This document shows, in pieces, positions 5,091 through 6,791 of a DNA stretch of 6,791 nucleotides. Location: assembly GCA_008933525.1 (NCBI GenBank), contig WBUV01000179.1, positions 1 to 6,791 of the forward strand. The letters are read 5' to 3'. The notes below the pieces were generated by a model that saw nothing but the letters and a program-made list of their open reading frames with translations, had not been told where the DNA came from and searched no databases. Each line of letters opens with the position of its first letter. The first letter of the stretch is position 1. The translations under genes were made by a program, and so were the position numbers. Source of the DNA: Bacteroidales bacterium. Its GTDB lineage: Bacteria > Bacteroidota > Bacteroidia > Bacteroidales > Tenuifilaceae.

Positions 5091-6791
5091 TCAATCCATC
5101 TGTATTTTTTTAAGGAATGTTGATCCAAATCTGTAACCATCCTGAGTTTTAACCAATACAAACTTCCAACCATCAGGTGTGGTGGCTTCAACAAACGAGG
5201 ATTTTTGTTCCATATCCACATCCTTGGTATCCTTTTGTAGCCTTTTCATCAGCATAATAAGTAGTTCTCTCTGCGAATCTGTCGCAAACACTGGAACATC
5301 TTTGAGTTGATTACTTTTTTCAAGGAATGTTATTCTTCCAAGATTGTAGGGGTCGAACAGGCATAACTCGCTGGCAAATTTTAAATCGTTCTTATTTTCC
5401 AAACACTCTAGTGCCTTATTTACCAGTAGCGATAGCGAATCTATTTTTATTTTTGTTTGAAATTTTAAACCTAAATTCTCCACAGTTTTTGAGGGGAGTT
5501 GGCTGTATGATTGTTTGTGACTAATTCCGAAGGTGAAGATAGGTTTATCAAAAAGGTTAATAGAGATATTGTTGGAACGTCTCAGAAAAATTGTATCACC
5601 ATAGTTTTGTTCGAGATTTATCTTGAAAACAGCAGAGTAGTCAATATCACTTGGATTAGCCTTAAAATACAGCGTTCGGTTATGGATAAACTGAGGAATA
5701 ACGCTTAACTCTTTATCTGATTTTACAGTTCGGTAGGTTTGTATTAAACTATCGTCATCAATGTTAATCTTTGCATAATGATTGAATGATCTTTTTAGAG
5801 AATCGTTATACGATGCAACATTTATCCATAGTTCATCATACTTTTCATCTTTAAAAACTGTACAGTTGTAAAATCCTTTAGAATACCCTTTAAAGTATTT
5901 TTTTAACTCGGAGTTTATTTCAATTGTTTTTTTTACTTTGAGATCTTCATCATAAACAGTCAAGGTTTGCTCTTTTACCTTAAAGAATAAATATTGGTTT
6001 TTGAAACGAAAAATATAGCAGCCAAAATTGTATTTTCCATCATCGTTGATTTCTTCATGTTCTATTTCGGAGGGAACTCCATCTTTATCCTGTTTTACTA
6101 GTATGTTTTTTATTTTAGCCTCTTTAATTACTTTTCCTTTTCCATCGGTAGTTGTTGAAGGGTATGTCCAAAGAGTATACAACCTGCTATCATTGCGTTT
6201 TACGAACGACACCGTGGTCCATTCCCCATCATACTTTCCATACTTTTTATTAATGGTTTCTGGAATTATGTTTTTTGTTTCGATTGGTACCAACTCATAG
6301 TTAATTTTCCCGTTGTTAACATTTGCACAAAAAAAGAAGTTAGCAAACATCGATTTTTCTACTTTCCCAAAAACTATTTTTCCAGAGTCTGGTAGTGCGT
6401 AAATCTGTGTTCCATGAAATAAATGAAAAGGAGTTGTGAGTTTCCATGCAAAAACATTTTTCCCCTTTTCATCCTTTCCTGGAGAAAAACGCACATTTCG
6501 TACTTTGATTTTTCCATCTCTTTCGAAATCCCACTCATCCTGTATTAAGTGGTTATTATTATCGATAAGGTAAAGCTTTGCACCTGTCTGGGTGAAAATT
6601 AAGGAGTAGTCGTCGAAAACAGCAATTTTATCTATAGAGAATCCTGTGCTTGCGTAATGGAGTTGAACCTGAGGGTTAATTTCCACAAAATCGCGGATGG
6701 TTGGGTCAATAATTAGTTCGTTAATATCTTGGGCTGTAGATGGCTTTAAGGTTGCTAAAAGACCTAGAAACAAAAGGGCAAGTGTTTTTTT
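5091..6791 (-). CDS. Large exported protein of unknown function (5' end outside the window)
   Basis: The reading frame stays open to the right edge, and the visible N-terminus is KKTLALLFLGLLATLKPSTA then QD. This is a signal peptide lacking only its first residue or residues, so the true start lies just past 6791; a TTG at 6773 falls inside the signal. The 566 visible residues after cleavage look beta-rich, with repeated strand-turn-strand pieces such as AKLYLIDNNNHLIQDEWDF and LTVYDEDLKVKKTIEI, which could be propeller blades, though no repeat is clear enough to count. The last 117 residues or so (about 450-566) differ: helical KALECLENKNDLKFASELC, helical RELLIMLMKRL, then GWKFVLVKTQDGYRFG. 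This resembles an NTF2-like or DUF4878-type tail, an uncertain call. No catalytic motif, sorting domain or lipobox is seen. It converges on lpdA and shares its terminator. Confidence 0.8.
   Translation of the reverse strand, partial: KKTLALLFLGLLATLKPSTAQDINELIIDPTIRDFVEINPQVQLHYASTGFSIDKIAVFDDYSLIFTQTGAKLYLIDNNNHLIQDEWDFERDGKIKVRNVRFSPGKDEKGKNVFAWKLTTPFHLFHGTQIYALPDSGKIVFGKVEKSMFANFFFCANVNNGKINYELVPIETKNIIPETINKKYGKYDGEWTTVSFVKRNDSRLYTLWTYPSTTTDGKGKVIKEAKIKNILVKQDKDGVPSEIEHEEINDDGKYNFGCYIFRFKNQYLFFKVKEQTLTVYDEDLKVKKTIEINSELKKYFKGYSKGFYNCTVFKDEKYDELWINVASYNDSLKRSFNHYAKINIDDDSLIQTYRTVKSDKELSVIPQFIHNRTLYFKANPSDIDYSAVFKINLEQNYGDTIFLRRSNNISINLFDKPIFTFGISHKQSYSQLPSKTVENLGLKFQTKIKIDSLSLLVNKALECLENKNDLKFASELCLFDPYNLGRITFLEKSNQLKDVPVFATDSQRELLIMLMKRLQKDTKDVDMEQKSSFVEATTPDGWKFVLVKTQDGYRFGSTFLKKIQMD

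Noticed and set aside
5327..6300. Plus-strand open frames of 65 to 90 codons at 5327, 5511 and 6028
   Set aside because: All are antisense to the long exported-protein gene, which has a continuous frame and a signal peptide.

Overview
The window looks like chromosomal DNA from a Bacteroidota bacterium, most likely of the Bacteroidales/Marinilabiliales type. Supporting signs are AT-rich gene spacers, start codons with A-rich leaders and little Shine-Dalgarno sequence, one promoter-like match to the Bacteroidota TTTG...TAnnTTTG pattern, an ECF sigma operon with a DUF6249-like membrane gene, and intergenic hairpin repeats with TTGTAG tags. The genus cannot be set from the sequence alone.

Layout. 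Bases 1-67 may hold the last codons of a rightward gene that starts outside the window. Bases 86-370 hold a non-coding array of short hairpins whose arms differ in sequence but stay complementary. A leftward gene for a four-helix membrane protein of unknown function follows (437-847). A 230-bp spacer with a long A/T-rich inverted repeat separates it from a tightly packed rightward operon: a DUF6249-like membrane protein (1078-1425), an ECF sigma factor (1409-1984) and a small membrane protein that is a candidate anti-sigma factor (1981-2361). The reading frames overlap by 17 and 4 bases, so the three products are probably made together and form a membrane-linked transcription switch. The operon's last stop codon touches the stop codon of a convergent gene for a C_GCAxxG_C_C family redox protein (2362-2817, minus).

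Next come a secreted or outer-membrane beta-barrel-like protein (3006-3533) and lpdA, a complete dihydrolipoamide dehydrogenase (3618-5006), with no other subunit of a 2-oxoacid dehydrogenase complex nearby. A perfect 16-bp palindrome and a strong GAAA-tetraloop terminator lie between lpdA and a convergent gene (5091-6791, minus) for a large exported protein of unknown function, whose first codon or codons lie beyond the right edge.

Most of the window is ordinary chromosome. The parts that deserve a second look are the hairpin array, the inverted repeat ahead of the sigma operon, and the sigma/DUF6249/membrane-protein operon itself. No mobile element, CRISPR array, tRNA or rRNA was seen.
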